This document shows, piece after piece, positions 44,323 through 56,785 of a stretch of DNA of 64,000 nucleotides (position 1 is the stretch's first letter; the number at the start of each line of letters is the position of its first letter). The notes below the pieces were generated by a model, which worked only from the letters and a program-made list of their open reading frames with translations, did no database searches and was not told the origin of the DNA. This DNA is from Ipomoea triloba (Eukaryota; Streptophyta; Magnoliopsida; Solanales; Convolvulaceae): contig NC_044927.1 in the NCBI RefSeq assembly GCF_003576645.1, positions 16,186,760 to 16,250,759 of the forward strand, in the 5' to 3' direction. Made by a program: the position numbers and the translations under genes.

Positions 44323-45891
44323 ATTAGACCATCCATTTCTAAGTTTTTGCCATTTACAACTTTTTGTGAGATTCATTATTTTACATGATTATATATATAT
44401 ATATATATTTTCCCACTATATACAGATTTGATTTGTATTAATAAACATTTCTTTTTCATATACTCCGTATTATTATAGATTTTCGGCCCTGACTTGTTTA
44501 AATTTTGTCTCCAGAGTACATAATTAAGCAAATAATTATACTTATTGGGTTTCATGTGTAAAATACTCTAATAAAGATTTAACCATAAATTTTAATTGGA
44601 AGTGATTAGAAAATAATGAATCTTAGCTTTATTTAAGAAAACACATATGAAGCTTACTTCCCACTCAAATCTTGATCACAGACTGTTATTGGACTTGGGT
44701 ATTAAAATAATATTAGTAAATATTTAAATATTATAATCTAATTTGACTATAAATTATAATTATATTTTGTAATCCCCTTCCAGAAAAGATTGTTTAGCAA
44801 ATGAGTGCAAGACTGGACTAGGGAAAACGTGTTGCATTTTACTTTTTTTTTTTTTGTTTTTTTTTTCTTTTTTATGAAACTAGTGTGGACAAGAAAGATA
44901 TGAGTAACACTACATCTATTCTCACTTTCAACTCCATTTTATATTCTTTGCAGGCCGGGGTGTTATATATGTTCTAATTGATTTAAAAATAAAATGGACT
45001 ACTATTTTTTTGCATTCACTTTTCTTTACCAAACAAAATTTGTATATACGTGACGGGAGATATATTCTATAGAATATATTTATCATTTTTTGGAAGATAT
45101 ATGTAGTTTTAGAATTTTTAGTTGACCAGTTGACTAATATTTATTATTCTAAGCAGGCCCTTATTAAAAAAAATCAAAGTAAGAATATATATAGTTGGAT
45201 TTCCTACACCTAAAAGAAAAGGATGTCAAAGAGGACCAGTTGACTGGCAAATGAAGTGAATTACAGATATAGCTGTATGCCTGTATATTCACTGTTACAT
45301 TATATCCTTTTAGATTGCATGGTGATCCTCCAATCCGCCACCCTGCCTTGTTCGAACTAGTGTGACTAACTTTCAATTTAATTTATTAACGAAAAAATTT
45401 GTAACTAAATTAATAATATGTTTGATATTTACTTATGTTTAAGGATTTTAAATATGTTACTAAACTTAAATAATATTTGGGAGCTGTTAATTTGTTAAAT
45501 ATTATTTTAAGTTTAAAAGACATTTTTATTAAATGATATTTAATATTTAGGAAAAAAAGAGGTGAGAAAAATCTTATGAATTAACTTTACTTAAAATTTT
45601 GAGGAGAGAGAAGAATCTTCAGGATAATCTTTAGACTTTATTAGGAGAATTTAAAACTTCTGAGAAGTTTTTCGGAGAAGTTAATCTCGAAAGTTAACTT
45701 CTCGGTGGTTTGTGAAAAGTAATTAACTTTTCAGCTTTGCGGAAGCTTGCAATTCTAATAGTACTTCTTGTAGTATGATTACTTCCCGTGGAACTTCTCT
45801 ACTCAGCACAGGGGCAAATTTGTCATGGGGCAGTTGTCCCCACTGGCAAAAATTATGCAACTCCAAATTCGCAAAACGACGTCGTTTTGGG

Positions 45892-45893
<2 letters not shown>
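44323..45893. other. Intergenic region downstream of phytocyanin
   Basis: No gene was seen. It has (AT)n at 44390-44408 and T/A runs near 44842-44870. The perfect 18-bp palindrome CAAAACGACGTCGTTTTG at 45872-45889 also occurs inside the MITE at 8594-8611. Confidence 0.5.

Positions 45894-45950
<57 letters not shown>
45894..45950 (+). repeat. (AT)n(AC)n microsatellite
   Basis: About 20 AT units followed by eight AC units. Confidence 0.95.
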
Positions 45951-45951
<1 letters not shown>

Positions 45952-46927
45952 TCCTTTTCCATTGCTTCTTCAACCTTATGCTCCCGACTTCTACCTCCTT
46001 CCTCAACTCCTCTACGCTCCAACTAGCATCTCTATCTATCCATCAGAACTCTTCATCGATGATTTGCATATTCAAAGCACATTACTCCATGCCTTCACTG
46101 ACCATCGTCATCGGTGCCATCTGATCTCCTTCATGACTTGGTTCGTCCACAGACCACAAATTTACAGCTTCATGTTCGAACCAATCTTCATTATTCTTCA
46201 ACTTTATTCTCTTAATTTGTTTGCCCTAATGGCTAATTCCATAAATGATAATTGATGAATCCCTAATTCTCTAAATTTTCAATCTTCAACCTATTTTTTG
46301 AATCCCTAATAATTGATAAATCCCTAATTGGCCTAATGGCGGATATTATGTAAGACTGTAAGCTATAACTTTGTGTTAGTTGATGACTTGATGTGTGTGA
46401 TACACTGATACAAATATAGTACTACAAAATTAGGATTCCAAATTATTGTCTGTATTCGGATTCCAAACTTATGGTAGTTGATGTGTGTGACCTTCTAATC
46501 TACAAAAAGTTTGTGATTAAAACCATTTTGGTGTTAAAAAAATAAAAATAAAAAATCAGCCTGTTGTGAGCCACTTAATGCAGTTTGGTGAAATATATAA
46601 TTAAGAAAAAGAGAGACACTTGAAGCTTAATGGCTTATGATTTTCTTTGAACAATCTGCAGCTAGCATTTTGATCAAAATTAGGATGCATATTTATTCTT
46701 GTCCATCTATAGTTGTAGTTACTTTATCATCTAGTGTTTCTAAACAATGTTTCTTTACGCTTTGTCATTTACACAAACCATCCTAGATGTTTGCATTGGT
46801 TAATATCTTATGCTAAGTTGATAACTGATTTTTCATGTCAAATAAGTTATGTGTATCATCCAATGGAAGTTGGTGTAACTTCTCCTGAGAGGTGAGAATT
46901 GGATTTCTACATATATACATAGAGTTT
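45951..46927. other. Intergenic region, no gene recognised
   Basis: A 155-residue open frame crosses the microsatellite to 46255 but matches nothing I know. AATCCCTAATTGATAAATCCCTAATT-type local repeats lie at 46255-46335. Confidence 0.4.
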
Positions 46928-47114
46928 ATTACCAAAATGATCCCTCGACTATTGCGAAATTATCAATTTAGTCATCGACAATTTTTCTTGTCCAATTAGG
47001 TCCCTCGACTTTGAAAAATTTAATCAATGTGGTCCTCCGTTTATTTTGGTGTTAAACTGTTAAATTGGGACCAAATTGGTAATTTTGCTATAGTCAAAGG
47101 ACCATTTCAGTAAT
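46928..47114. mobile_element. Small MULE-like MITE (187 bp)
   Basis: ATTACCAAAATGATCCCTCG and CAAAGGACCATTTCAGTAAT are inverted termini, and similar GGTCC(C/T)CGA motifs appear in the long MULE's TIRs. It lies just downstream of the TWD1-like gene's last exon. I found no clear target duplication. Confidence 0.6.
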
Positions 47115-48100
47115 TAATTTGGACTGCATGATAAAGCAGCTAAAGTGTACTTTACTCCTCAAAGATAGGTAGCACTACACTTAGGTGAAAATTCAGACAA
47201 GGTTCAACAGTTTAGTCGGTCTTACCCGCTTTGCGCCTGAACAGATAATAGAAAAGAGACAACAGCCAATGCCAAATCACAAGTAATAAACTCTTCTTCT
47301 CGGGTTTGGGCTCGGGGCGTTTTCCAAATAATCCTTTGTAGAGTTCCTTTTGTTTTTGATAGACAGCCTTGTCATGTTCAGCAAGGAAATGCAATTCCTG
47401 TGCAATGGCTTTGTCTTGAGGGGCAAACTTGCATGCTTTAAGGAAGTCTTCACGAGCTGCGTCTGTCTGCCCAAGTTCTGCTCTAGCCTTTCCTTTTCTG
47501 AACAATGCTTTAACATTGTTTTCATCCTCAACCAACACCTAACAGTCAACAGTCCAAATCAATCTATGTTTCTTTTGCAGTTGAGCAAATATTTTACACT
47601 TACAATGCTACATTGTGCTATGGCTTCATCATAGCATTTGAGCTTCAACAAGCATGCTGCCATGTTAAGATGGCAAGGATTCTTTACAGCTAAAGCCATG
47701 TCATGGTATTTACCAAACAACTGGAACATGAAGTCGTCTCCCATATATGCTATGGCCTACAACAACCAATGGATAATTTCAAAATTATTAACATCAATTT
47801 TATAGTAATAAAGTATAATTGAAAAAAGTTCCAATTTACTCACCATTTCATACTGTTGCATTGCCTCCTCAAGTTTTTCTTCCTTGAATAAAGCATTTCC
47901 ATTCATCTTTCTCCTATCAGCAGCACCAATTCGCTCTTCTACCGTCATGTCACTTCGCGCTTTGCCCTATATTAAACCCTAAGCCCGTTTGTAGATAAGC
48001 CCATTAGGTTATTCACTATTCTTGTATAAGTAGTGGTAGTCTATACAGTTTTGAACACAGAGAAATATATGAATATACATTATTCTCTCATACATTCACA

Positions 48101-48112
48101 TGGTATCAGAGC
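48101..48112 (+). promoter_or_regulatory. Copia primer-binding site (initiator tRNA-Met)
   Basis: TGGTATCAGAGC lies immediately after the LTR-terminating CA. Confidence 0.9.
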
Positions 48113-48521
48113 CTAAACCCTAGGACCCAATCCCCGCCGCTACCGCCGCGCCTCGCCAGAAATTCCACAGTTCGCGTCTGTTTCAAGTTCCGACTTCGGC
48201 CTCGTGGTTATTTCTCTAAACTAACACCACAGGTCCCTCAAGAACGTCGTCGCGAGCTTTCTAGTCCAACTCCGGTCGCCGTTTGCCGATGCACGCGCCA
48301 CCACCGCCGCTGGGAAGTCCAAGCTTTTTCCGGCCAGATCTCCTCCCTCCGACCTTCGATTAAGCAGGCATTGCTGCCGCTGGTCTCGGCTTGAGGAGAC
48401 GCACCTGCCAGTGCCCACCGCTTCCGCCGCTGTCGCCGGTCACCGTCGCCGGCCACCGATCGCCGCCGCCTTTTTCCGGCCACTTTCAGATCAGTATTGG
48501 TTTCCCTTCCTTCTTCATATT

Positions 48522-51500
48522 ATGGCATCATCTACACCTTCCTTTACTTCCTACCCTACTATTACTGTTGATAAATTGGTTGGGGGTGAAAACTATGCAT
48601 CATGAGCTGCTTTTGTCAAACTGTGGTTCAAGGGGCAAGGTGTGTCTGCCCATTTAGATGTGAAAGTTGTGGATGATAAAGAAAATAAGAATGAATTGGA
48701 AAGGGTAGATGCCTTAGTGTAACATGTTATGGCAGTCAATCGACCCTAAACTCCATAATATTTATAAGGCTTATGAGACTTGTTATGAGGTTTGGAATAA
48801 AACGAAGTCTTTATACACCAACGATGTACATGGACTCTATTCACTGGTCACGAATATCCTCAATCATCGTGGAGCTACTGATTTGAGTATGCCTGAGTAT
48901 TTAGGTCGGATTGAAGCTTTACAACTGGAGTACCATAACCTCATGCCACATAAGAAGGATGCTGATGATCACATTAAGCAATGTGATAAGTTTTTTATGG
49001 TACTTGCTCTGGCTGGCCTTCGTCCTAACCTTGCACATGTTCGTGATCAAATTTTGGCTAGTCCTGCTGTACCCACCTTGAATGAGACTACTGCTAGACT
49101 ACTCAGGGTTGCATATGCTCCTCCTGTTGTGCCCGTTGGAGATTCTTCCGTTTTAGTCTCTCGAACAGCAGAGAAGGAGCTATCTAGACATACCAGTAAC
49201 AATGGTGGTCGTCATGGTGTCCGTCGATGCGAGTACTGTAACAAGGTGGGGCACACCAAAGATCGCTGCTGGAAGCTATATGGCAAGCCCCCACATTCTG
49301 TCAATATGGTGCAGACCACTGGTTCAGAGGCTCAGGCTCACAGTAGTTTCACCCCAAATGACTATAAAGAGTACCTCCGGTTTAAAGCCTCTCGAGATGT
49401 CACTCCCACACCTCCTTCCAACCCTGGTACCTCCTCACTTGTTTGTCTCTCCCATTCCAGTACTCCTAATACTTGGATAATGGACTTAGGTGCCTCCGAT
49501 CATATTTCTAGTAATGTCTCACTTATGTCTAATGTTTCTCAGTCTAAAGCTTTACCCATGATTACTTTAGCAAATGGTCATCAAACTCCAGCTGTTGGTG
49601 TTGGCCAGGCTTCACCTATTCCCTCTTTTCCTTTAGAGTCTGTGTTATATGTGCCCAATAGTCCTTTCAACCTTATTTCTGTGAGTAAAATCACCCGTAC
49701 CCTTAACTGCTCTATAACCTTTTGTGCTGATTCGGTTGTTGTGCAGGATCGCAGTACGGGGAAGGTGATTGGCACAGGGCTTGAGTCACAGGGTCTCTAT
49801 TACATGCGAGGGGGTGTTGCTACCAATGCATCCACAGATTCTCCTTTGCTTATCCATAGTCGTCTAGGTCATCTGAGTCTATCCAAACTTCAACGTATGG
49901 TTCCGGGTCTCTCTGTTGAGTCTTTAGATTGCGAGTCGTGTCATCTTGGAAAGCAATCCCGTAAGTCCTTTCCAATAAGAGTCAATAAACGGGCTGTGTC
50001 CCTCTTTGATTTAGTGCATACAGATGTCTGGGGTCCTTATCGAGTCAATTCTACTTTAGGTTTCCATTATTTTGTAACCTTTATTGATGATTATTCAAGA
50101 TGTACTTGGGTTTTCCTTATGAGAAATCATTCTGAGTTGTTCAATATCTTTCAGAATTTCTGCAATGAAATACAAACCCAATTTGGTACTCCCATCCGTG
50201 TTTTACGTAGTGACAATGCCAAAGAATATCTTTCTGCCCCTTTCCAATCCTTTATGCAATCTCGGGGTATGTTACACCAGAGGTCATGTGTTTATACACC
50301 TCAGCAGAATGGGGTTGCTGAGAGGAAAAATAGGCATCTGGTAGAAATTGCTCGTACTATGATATTGCATTTTCATGTTCCCTCTCATTTTTGCGCTGAT
50401 GCTATCCTTACTGCATGTTATTTGATCAATCGCATGCCATCCTCTGTTTTAAACAACCTTACCCCGTATTCCATTGTGTATCCTTCTGTTGATCTTTTTC
50501 CTCTTCCTCCTCGGGTTTTTGGATGTGTTTGTTTTGTCCATGATATGACGCATGAGCGATTAAAGATGGATCCTAAAGCTGTTAAGTGTGTGTTTTTAGG
50601 CTATTCCCGGCTACAAAAGGGTTATAGGTGTTATTCTCCATCTCTCAAGCGGCACTTTGTGTCTGCAGATGTCACCTTTATTGAGTCAACCCCTTTCTTC
50701 CAGCCTTCTCCAAAAGACACCGTTCGAGAAGTCCTCCATATTCCTTACCTTGGTCCTCTAGCCCAAAGTACTGATCCTCTAGCTGCTCCTAACCGCCCTC
50801 TTCAGGTTTATCAACACTGTCCTCGTCCTACGCTTGCTGAGGCTCCTATTGACTCACCCGGGCCATCTGATCCTCCTACTGCGGTTCTACCACTTCCACT
50901 GGAATCCGTCACTGATCCCACTTAGGAATCCACTGATCTCTAGAGAGGTACACGTTCTACTCGTAATCCTCATCCCATATATACTTTCTTAAGCTATCAC
51001 CGTGTGTCTTCCCCGTACTATGCCTTCCTTTCTCACCTGTCTTCTGTGCTTATACCCAAGACTACTAGTGAGGCCCTCTCGGATCCAGGTTGGCGTCGAG
51101 CCATGTTGACAGAAATAGAGGCTCTTCAATCTAGTGGCACATGGGAGTTGGTCCCTCTTCCTGTGGGTAAAACTGTTGTTGAGTGTAGATGGATTTATAC
51201 TGTGAAGGTGAGCCTTGATGGTAAGATTCATCGCCTTAAAGCACGGCTGGTGGCTAAAGGCTACACCCAGATTTTTGGTTTGGACTATACTGATACTTTT
51301 TCTCCAGTAGCTAAAATTGCATCAGTCCGCTTGTTGTTGTCTCTGGCTGCCATTAACCATTGGGATCTACACAGTTGAATATCAAGAATGCTTTCCTCAA
51401 TGGCGATCTTAAGGAGGAGGTTTATATGGAGCAACCACCTTGGTTTGTTGCTCAGGGGGAGTCTAGCTTGGTTTGTAAGCTTCGCCGCTCTTTGTATGGT

Positions 51501-52602
51501 TTAAAGCAGTTTCCACGGGCTTGGTTTGGGAGATTTAGCTCGGTGGTGTTTGAGTTTGGTATGGTTCGGAGTGAAGTTGATCATTCTGTGTTCTATTGCC
51601 ATTCTAATGGGAAATGCATATATCTTGTTGTGTATGAGATGACATTGTTATTACAGGAAGTGATCAAGAAGGCATATCTAAACTGAAAGAGTATCTCTTC
51701 AGTCGATTCCAGACTAAGGACTTGGGCAAGCTGAAATATTTCCTTGGAATTGAAGTAGCTTAGTCTCATAGTGGTATAGTTATTTCTCAAAGGAAGTACG
51801 CGTTGGATATCCTAGAAGAAACTGGTTTGTTAGATTGTAGACCTGTGGATAATCCAATGGATCCAAATGTTAAACTTCTACCAGGACAAGGGGAGCCATT
51901 GCCTGACCGAGAGAGATACAGGAGACTAATCGGGAAATTGAATTATCTCACAATCACCCGACCAGATATTTCCTTTGCAGTCAGTGTATTAAGCCAGTTT
52001 CTTGAAAGTCCTTGTAATACTCATTGGGATGTTGCTGTTCGGGTTCTGAGGTACATCAAAAGAGCCCCAGGGCAAGGTTTATTGTATGAAGATAGAGGAC
52101 ATGCTCAAGTTGTGGGATATTCTGATGCAGACTGGGCTGGTTGTCCTTTTGATAGACGATCTACCTCAGGTTATTGTGTACTCATTGGTGGTAATCTTAT
52201 ATCTTGGATGAGTAAGAAACAAGATGTTGTTGCCAGATCCAGTGCTGAAGCTGAATACCGTGCTATGGCTCTTGTCAAGTGTGAGTTTATATGGCTGAAG
52301 CATTTACTTCAAGAGTTATAGTGTGGCCAGGTTGCTCAAATGACATTAATATGGGACAACCAAGCAGCTCTTCATATTGCCTCAAAACAGTCTTTCATGA
52401 GAGGACCAAACATATTGAGGTTGACTGCCACTTTATTAGGGAGAAAATTGTGTCTGGGAGTATCAAGACTAGCTTTGTCAACTCAACAGATCAATTGGCT
52501 GATATCCTAACAAAGTCTCTTAGAGCTCCTAGAGTTGGGCATATTTGTAACAAGCTTGGAGCAATGCACATTCACCAGATCTCATGCCAGAAATGTCAAT
52601 AG
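48522..52602 (+). pseudogene. Broken Ty1/copia gag-pol
   Basis: Gag starts at 48522 but has stops at about 48603 and 48719. A 733-residue frame (48724-50925) then holds the rest of gag with zinc knuckle CEYCNKVGHTKDRC. It also holds protease (WIMDLGASDH, where the family has D-S/T-G), the integrase HHCC finger (HSRLGHLS..CESCHLGK) and an integrase triad D (HTDVWGP), D (RSDNAKEY), E (GVAERKNR). RT is split: 51004-51378, then 51360-51686 after a frame change. Another shift falls in the YVDD catalytic motif near 51630. RNase H (DADWAGC, SSAEAEYRAM) is at 51803-52321, and the end (LADILTKSLR) is in a further frame. At least five breaks are visible. Confidence 0.9.
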
Positions 52603-52630
52603 CAAGCCCAGTCATTTCCTTTTTCTCTAG

Positions 52631-52987
52631 GAAATGTTAGGAGACATTTCAGTTTATCTCCACAATAAAGAATGAACTTCAAGAAATTTATGTATCAACA
52701 AACAGTAGCAGCAGCACTAGACACATGCAAGACACTTCCACAAAGTGATCAACCACTAGAATTGGAACAAAAAGTGACTAGTCGCTACTGAAGCTGTGAA
52801 AATGCATAATGGAATTCATATAAAAACTTATCCATATATAGTGAAGTAGTGAACAATAAAAGATACAAGGATGGTGAGAAGAGGGCAACTTGATTCTCTG
52901 AAGCTCTAAATGCATAAAGAATGAAATTAAAAAAAAAAAACTTCTGACAAATGATTTCGATTAGTAAACTAAGGCACTAAGCACCAC
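52631..52987. other. TWD1 intron remnant between copia and exon 3
   Basis: AT-rich with an A12 run at 52929-52940. I searched both strands for the missing FKBP exons (ELAGLAIG- and HVGWELGYG-like) and found none. Confidence 0.6.
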
Positions 52988-53077
52988 CTTTTCCAATTAC
53001 CAACTCAAGGGGTTGTTGTTCATGCCATGTGTCTTCAAACTTGTGCTGGGTGCTTTTTGTCCATGCCCTATAATGCA

Positions 53078-53702
53078 CTACCAGTACTATCAATGTCAGT
53101 CTGATGCATTTGCAATGGCAAGGCAAGAAAAACTCAAACAAAGGTGAGTTGTATTGAATTTTGAAAATTTGTAAAGCCATGTGCAAATATGAACACAATA
53201 GAAAGAGCAATAATATAAGGGAAAAAATTAATAAAAGTGTTACTGATTTTGACTTGCATCTTAAATTTGTAGTTGAATATCATGTAGCCAACCATTCTAG
53301 TGACCTAGTAGATTTTTTAACACACTGAAAGAACATCAATTAAAAATGCCAAGATAAATTTCTTCCCAGAAATACAAGAATCCTTAGTTATTATTGTAAC
53401 AAAATTGAATGGTTAGAGAAATGCATTTAGTTGAATTAAAATCATCTATCCATTTCATCAAAGTAGATTTTTTGGACTTTCAGCATAGGGGAACTATATA
53501 ACTGCAGAGTGTTTATGTCATTAACATTGGAAGTTCAATCTCAAAGAAGTTAATGCAACAATTATAAGTGCATTATCCAGTGAGTGTTGGCTGTGTTGCA
53601 CACTGCCACTGCCACTTGGCAGTGAGTTTAATTTTTTTTTTAATTTAATATTGATGTTTTGAATATTAATTATTTGTAGGTTGATTGTTAATTGTTTATA
53701 CA
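53078..53702. other. TWD1 intron, left of the hAT gene
   Basis: No exon was seen. A GCCACTTGGCAGTG / CACTGCCACTGCC local inverted motif at 53600-53625 might belong to the hAT left end, but I could not match it to the candidate right end. Confidence 0.4.
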
Positions 53703-56431
53703 ATGGTGAAACATTCCAAGAAGAGTAGTGCGGGAAGTGGTTTAGGAAATCTTGGAGTGTCTACGGGTGCAAAAAATAGAACAGATCCGGGTTGGAACCA
53801 TTGTGTTGAAGTAGTTCATGATGGTGAAGAAAAGAAAGCATATAAATATGTTAGATGCAATTATTGTGAGAAAGTTGTCAAAGGGGGGGTGTCAAGGTTG
53901 AAACATCATCTTGCCGGGACAAGAGTTGGTGTTAAACCGTGTGATAAAGTTCTAGAAGCCGTTAAGCAACAATTTGTTGATCTTTTAAACAAATTGAAAA
54001 CCAAAAAGAATTTAGCACAAATGAAGTTTGAGCAATGTGTGGAAGTTGGCTCATACTTCGGTAGTGGAAGGGAAGGCGATGATGAAGGCAATGTTGCTTC
54101 CGGTGGTTCGATTTCTAAGAGAGGCATCTGTGGGCATATGGATAGATACATGGTTAAAGGAAATTCAAGTGGTGAGCAAACAACAACTATTACACCTCCT
54201 CAAAATGCAAAGCAACTACGCCAACAAGTATGTTTAGATATTGGGAGGTTTTTTTATGAAAATGCAATTCCTTTCAATGTGGCAAGGAGTCCCTCATTTG
54301 TTAACATGCTTCGGTCGGTTGGTGCATATGGTCGGGGACTTAAGCCTCCCACCATGTACGAGCTTAGGATATGGATTTTGAAAGAAGAATTGAAAACAAC
54401 GGAAAGATTTGTTGATGACATCAAGAGTACATGGCCAGTAATGGGGGTTTCAATCATGTCTGATGGTTGGCAAGATGTTAGACATAGGAGCCTAATTAAT
54501 TTCCTTGTCAATAATCCAAGTGGTACAGTTTTTTTGAAGTGTGTTGATGCATCTGAGCATGTTAAAGATGCTAAATTGTTATTTCGGTTACTTGATGAGG
54601 TTGTTGAGGAAGTTGGTGAAGAAATTGTGGTTCAAGTTATAACCGATAATGCAAGCAACTACCGGGCAGCGGGGTTAATGCTTATGGAGAAAAGAAAGCA
54701 TTTATATTGGGCTCCATGTGTTGCACATTGCCTTGATTTAATGCTAGAGAAAATTGGAGAGCTACCACAACATAGAAATGCTTTGATCAAGGCAAAGAAA
54801 GTCAGCAACTACATTTATAACCACTCTTGGGTTTTGAGCTTGATGAGACAATTCACCAATAGAGAGCTTATCCGGCCAGCTGCCACTAGATTTGCCACTG
54901 CATATTTGACGTTGCAAAGCATTTATCAGTTGAGGCAACCATTAGAATCTATGTTCACTTCTGAAAAGTGGACAAAGAGTAACTATGCAAGCAAAGCTGA
55001 TGGAAAAGAAGCAAGGAAAATAATTCTGAAGGATAACAACTTTTGGCTAAGCTTGATTTATGCTATCAAGACTACAAAACCTTTGGTGGAAGTGTTGAGG
55101 CTAGTTGATGGAGAAAAAGAGCCTGCTATGGGTTTTCTTTATAATGCAATGGATGAAGCCAAAGAGAAGATAGCAAAGAACTTGGGTGGTGAAGAAAAAG
55201 ATTAGAACGAGATATGGGATATTATTGATGAGAAATGGGATTTTCATATGCATCGACATTTGCATGCAACTGCCTATTACCTAAATCCCCATTGCCATTA
55301 TTCTCCTGATTTTTCTACACATCCAGAGATCAATTGCCATTATTCTCCTGATTTTTCTACACATCCAGAGATCAAGCTTGGGTTATTCCATTGTTTGGAC
55401 AAGCTCATACCCAATAGAAATGACATGGTCCATTGTTTGGACAAGCTCATACCCAATAGAAATGACATGGAAAAAGCTGACCTACAATGTAGTGCTTTTC
55501 ACAGTCGAGAAGGATTTTTTGGGTTAGCTCAAGCAAAGAACACAATTAACTGTTTAAGTTTAAATTCTTACTTAATTATAGTGTATTTTAACTGTTTAAG
55601 TTTAAATTCTTACTTAATTATAGTGTATTCAAGTACAAAAATACTAAATATTACTATTTTTTAGTTGAATGCAAGTACAAAAATACTAAATATTACTATT
55701 TTTTAGTTGAATGGTGGACTCAATATGGAGATGGCACTCCAGAGCTTGTTGAATGGTGGACTCAATATGGAGATGGCACTCCAGAGCTTCAAAAGTTTGC
55801 AATCAAAGTGCTTGGCCTCACTTGTTCTTCCTCTGGATGCGAGCGCAATTGGAGTGCATTCAATCAAGTGCACACCAAAAGAAGAAACCGCTTGACCACA
55901 ACGAGGAAAGTGCACACCAAAAGAAGAAACCGCTTGACCACAACGAGGATGAATGCTTTGGTGTACATTTTGTACAACAAAAAATCGAGGATGAATGCTT
56001 TGGTGTACATTTTGTACAACAAAAAATTAAAGGATAGGCACTTGGTGTACATTTTGTACAACAAAAAATTAAAGGATAGGCACTTGAAGTTGAAGTCCTT
56101 GGTAAATGATGAAGATAGCTTGTTGATTGATGAGTTGCCATTGGATGATGAATGGCTTGCAGGTGAAAATGATGAAGATGCTCCCCATTTAACTGTGGAT
56201 GACCTTGATGTTGATGTTTTTGAGGGGGAGCCATCACAAGCAACTCAAACTCAACCAAATGAATCTTCAAGCAAGAAAGTTAGTGCCAAGGGAGGGTCAA
56301 GTAAGGGAAAGGGAAAATTGCACCTAGTTGATGAAGATGAAGATGATTGGGAAGATTTTGATAATGATGATGGAAATGAGGATGATGAGGCTATAGAGTA
56401 TAATGATTCTTCAGATGAAGTTTCCTTATGA
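53703..56431 (+). pseudogene. hAT-family transposase (BED, DUF659, hAT dimerisation)
   Basis: A 500-codon frame from ATG 53703 has a BED finger (CNYC..HH, C52, C55, H68 region) and KRGICGHMDRYM. A DUF659-like domain follows (IMSDGWQDVRHRSLINFLV, VITDNASNYRAAG, WAPCVAHCLDLMLE). An in-frame TAG at 55203 stops it, and the same frame continues to LHATAYYLNPHC. A probable intron ending TTTTTTAG (55705) leads to EWWTQYGDGTPELQKFA, SSSGCERNWSAF and LNALVYI-like hAT C-terminal sequence, then an acidic tail ending at 56431. Eight 42-bp duplications lie in the 3' part and extend the protein or intron artificially. It lies inside a TWD1 intron, opposite in strand. Either a decayed transposase or an assembly-damaged one. 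Confidence 0.85.
55291..56083 (+). repeat. Eight serial two-copy tandem duplications, all with 42-bp period
   Basis: First/second copy starts are 55291/55333, 55388/55430, 55549/55591, 55631/55673, 55708/55750, 55868/55910, 55944/55986 and 56000/56042. The sequences of the eight units differ from one another; only the offset is constant. Within coding sequence 42 bp is 14 codons, so the frame is kept. A single-copy reading of each gives the expected hAT protein pattern. Confidence 0.95.
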
Positions 56432-56454
56432 TTTATAATGTGTTGTTTGTTTAT

Positions 56455-56602
56455 GACATTAATCTTGGATTGTTATGTGTTTGATTGCTTTAGACTTATA
56501 TTATGCTTGATGTTTTGTGGTGTGGTGTGACATTAATCTTGGATTGTTATGTGTTTGATTGCTTTAGACTTATATTATGCTTGATGTTTTGTGGTGTGGT
56601 GT
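56455..56602 (+). repeat. 74-bp tandem duplication
   Basis: GACATTAATCTTGGATTGTT... starts at 56455 and again at 56529. It directly follows the 42-bp series but has a different period. Confidence 0.9.
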
Positions 56603-56689
56603 GTTTTTTTGAGACAATACTTTTAGCTAATGAAACTTGAATCTTATAAATAATGTTTACAGCTTATTAATATATTCTGTAGAAAAAAA

Positions 56690-56785
56690 TTGAGGCTTAC
56701 GCCTCAATACGCCTCGAGGCTTACGCCTCGCCTCAAATTACAAATCGCCTCAAGGCACGCCTTCGCCTTTTTAAACCTTGATCTC
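56690..56785. repeat. GCCTCGAGGC inverted repeats, possible hAT right end
   Basis: GAGGCTTACGCCTC, GCCTCGAGGC and CGCCTCAAGGCACGCC followed by TTTTTAAACCTTG look like subterminal repeats of a plant hAT element whose transposase is at 53703-56431. A matching left end was not found. Confidence 0.45.

Larger units (their letters stand above)
47975..52630 (+). mobile_element. Ty1/copia retrotransposon lacking a 3' LTR, inside TWD1
   Basis: A 5' LTR segment ends ...CATACATTCACA at 48100 and is followed at once by TGGTATCAGAGC (48101-48112). Gag-protease-integrase-RT-RNase H remnants follow in the correct order to 52602. After the coding end there is no second LTR. Sequence resembling the TWD1 intron begins and exon 3 follows at 52988. 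The left LTR border is not exact (between about 47970 and 47995). Confidence 0.8.

Noticed and set aside
45788..46255. 155-residue frame across a microsatellite
   Set aside because: The YIYIYI/THTHTH core is microsatellite, with no family resemblance on either side.
48238..48657. Arg/Pro-rich frames in the copia leader
   Set aside because: They are GC-rich leader sequence between primer-binding site and gag; overlapping frames on both strands, no domain.
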